This document shows positions 6,236 through 6,871 of a stretch of DNA of 6,871 nucleotides, piece by piece. Under the pieces are notes generated by a model. That model ran no database searches. It had not been told where the DNA came from and was given only the letters and a program-made list of their open reading frames with translations. Both the position numbers and the translations under genes were made by a program. The DNA lies in contig SYEI01000122.1 in NCBI GenBank assembly GCA_005800865.1, positions 1 through 6,871 on the forward strand, read 5' to 3'. Positions within the stretch are counted from its first letter, which is position 1, and the number at the start of each line of letters is the position of its first letter. Origin of the DNA: Bacteroidota bacterium. Its GTDB lineage: Bacteria; Bacteroidota; Bacteroidia; B-17B0; Aurantibacillaceae.

Positions 6236-6871
6236 TTGACAGCATTTACAAATAAACTTTGGTTTAGTCTTTTGCATAAAAGACCATACAAAGGCATTGA
6301 GCCTAACTATCCTAATGTTAGTTCGATAAAAGGTATTCATGAGCTTGAGGCAAATTATGAAATCGTTTTAACGGAGTTGCAAAATTATTTGAAGCAATAT
6401 GTTTTTGAGCCCCAATTTAATATTACGATGGTTGAAAAACCAAAGTCATGGAAAGTTAGGTCGCTTAAGGTTTGGAGTGTTGAGATGTATGAAATTCAAA
6501 AACATTTTCCTATAACCATTAAACTTTTATCAAACATAGATGGAGTTATTAATGTTGGATTTAACTTATTAGAACCTCAAGCTTCCATTAAGCCACATTG
6601 TGGCGATACGAATGCGATTATTAGATGTCACTTAGGTTTAATTATCCCTAAAGAAGATGATACTTGCGCTATTAAAGTGAATGGCGAAATTAAGCACTGG
6701 CAACAAGGTAAAGTCATTGGATTTACAGATGCTTATGACCATGAGGCTTGGAATAAAACTGATCAACAACGCATTATTATGTTGTTTGATATTTTAAAGC
6801 CAGAATATATAACTCAAAAAAATAAAATTTGTGGCGTTGTTTTAGCCAGTTTATATATGCAAAATCTAGGA
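6236..6871 (+). CDS. Aspartyl/asparaginyl beta-hydroxylase family dioxygenase, tandem copy 2 (3' truncated by window end)
   Basis: An open frame of 212 codons runs to the last base of the window without a stop. Its start is inferred to be TTG at 6236, one base after the preceding TAA. An in-frame stop at 6224-6226 leaves no ATG upstream, and the protein aligns gap-free with its neighbour from residue 1 (KLWFSL at 7-12, YKG at 18-20). Iron and 2-oxoglutarate residues are all present at identical numbers: H121, R130, H132, H169 in HEAWN, and R179. FNITMVE (61-67) and HCGDTN (121-126) are near-identical between the two copies. The missing part should correspond to about 40 residues of the neighbour's C-terminus, including its hydrophobic tail. 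Function is as for the family: Fe(II)- and 2-oxoglutarate-dependent hydroxylation. Retained active-site residues alongside substantial divergence suggest a functional paralogue with a different substrate or site, not a decaying copy. Confidence 0.88.
   Translation, partial: MTAFTNKLWFSLLHKRPYKGIEPNYPNVSSIKGIHELEANYEIVLTELQNYLKQYVFEPQFNITMVEKPKSWKVRSLKVWSVEMYEIQKHFPITIKLLSNIDGVINVGFNLLEPQASIKPHCGDTNAIIRCHLGLIIPKEDDTCAIKVNGEIKHWQQGKVIGFTDAYDHEAWNKTDQQRIIMLFDILKPEYITQKNKICGVVLASLYMQNLG

Noticed and set aside
5473..6871. Direct DNA repeats between the two tandem hydroxylase genes, such as the shared CTTTGGTTTAGT near each start.
   Set aside because: These are explained by protein-level paralogy; identity is patchy and there are no mobile-element ends.

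Overview
The window is AT-rich with tightly packed genes. The translation starts lack Shine-Dalgarno sequences, and two stretches match the TAnnTTTG promoter -7 element of Bacteroidota. Together these suggest a Bacteroidota genome, most likely of flavobacterial type. This placement is inferred from style and gene content; no marker gene is present. Ten features are annotated: nine protein genes (the last one cut by the window end) and one divergent promoter region, plus one weak promoter candidate. No rRNA, tRNA, CRISPR array, insertion sequence or origin was seen.

Region 1 (94-4698, + strand) looks like one operon of six genes with gaps of -4 to 22 bp. It encodes a KASIII-type ketoacyl synthase, a small acyl carrier protein, a second KASIII-type synthase, a FabG-like short-chain reductase, a membrane-anchored family 2 glycosyltransferase of the ArnC/GtrB type, and a GNAT-fold acyltransferase. 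The first four can extend a short acyl chain on a dedicated carrier protein and reduce the beta-keto group. No dehydratase or enoyl reductase is present, so the expected product is a short hydroxyacyl-ACP. The neighbouring glycosyltransferase and GNAT protein suggest that the acyl group decorates a sugar, for example the amine of an amino sugar in a surface polysaccharide.

Region 2 (4688-6871) holds three members of the aspartyl/asparaginyl beta-hydroxylase family (cupin-fold Fe(II)/2-oxoglutarate dioxygenases, which also include the lipid A acyl hydroxylase LpxO). The first is on the - strand and converges on the GNAT gene with an 11-bp tail overlap. The other two are tandem + strand paralogues that start beyond a 110-bp divergent intergenic region. 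The second tandem copy starts at a TTG codon one base after the previous stop and runs off the window end. All three retain the iron-binding histidines and the 2-oxoglutarate-binding Arg/His residues.

The most interesting reading is a small polyketide-like acyl cassette for glycan decoration, placed next to a cluster of oxygenases that could hydroxylate either that acyl group or a peptide or protein. The acyl part rests on clear family assignments. The product, and any link to the hydroxylases, are inference.
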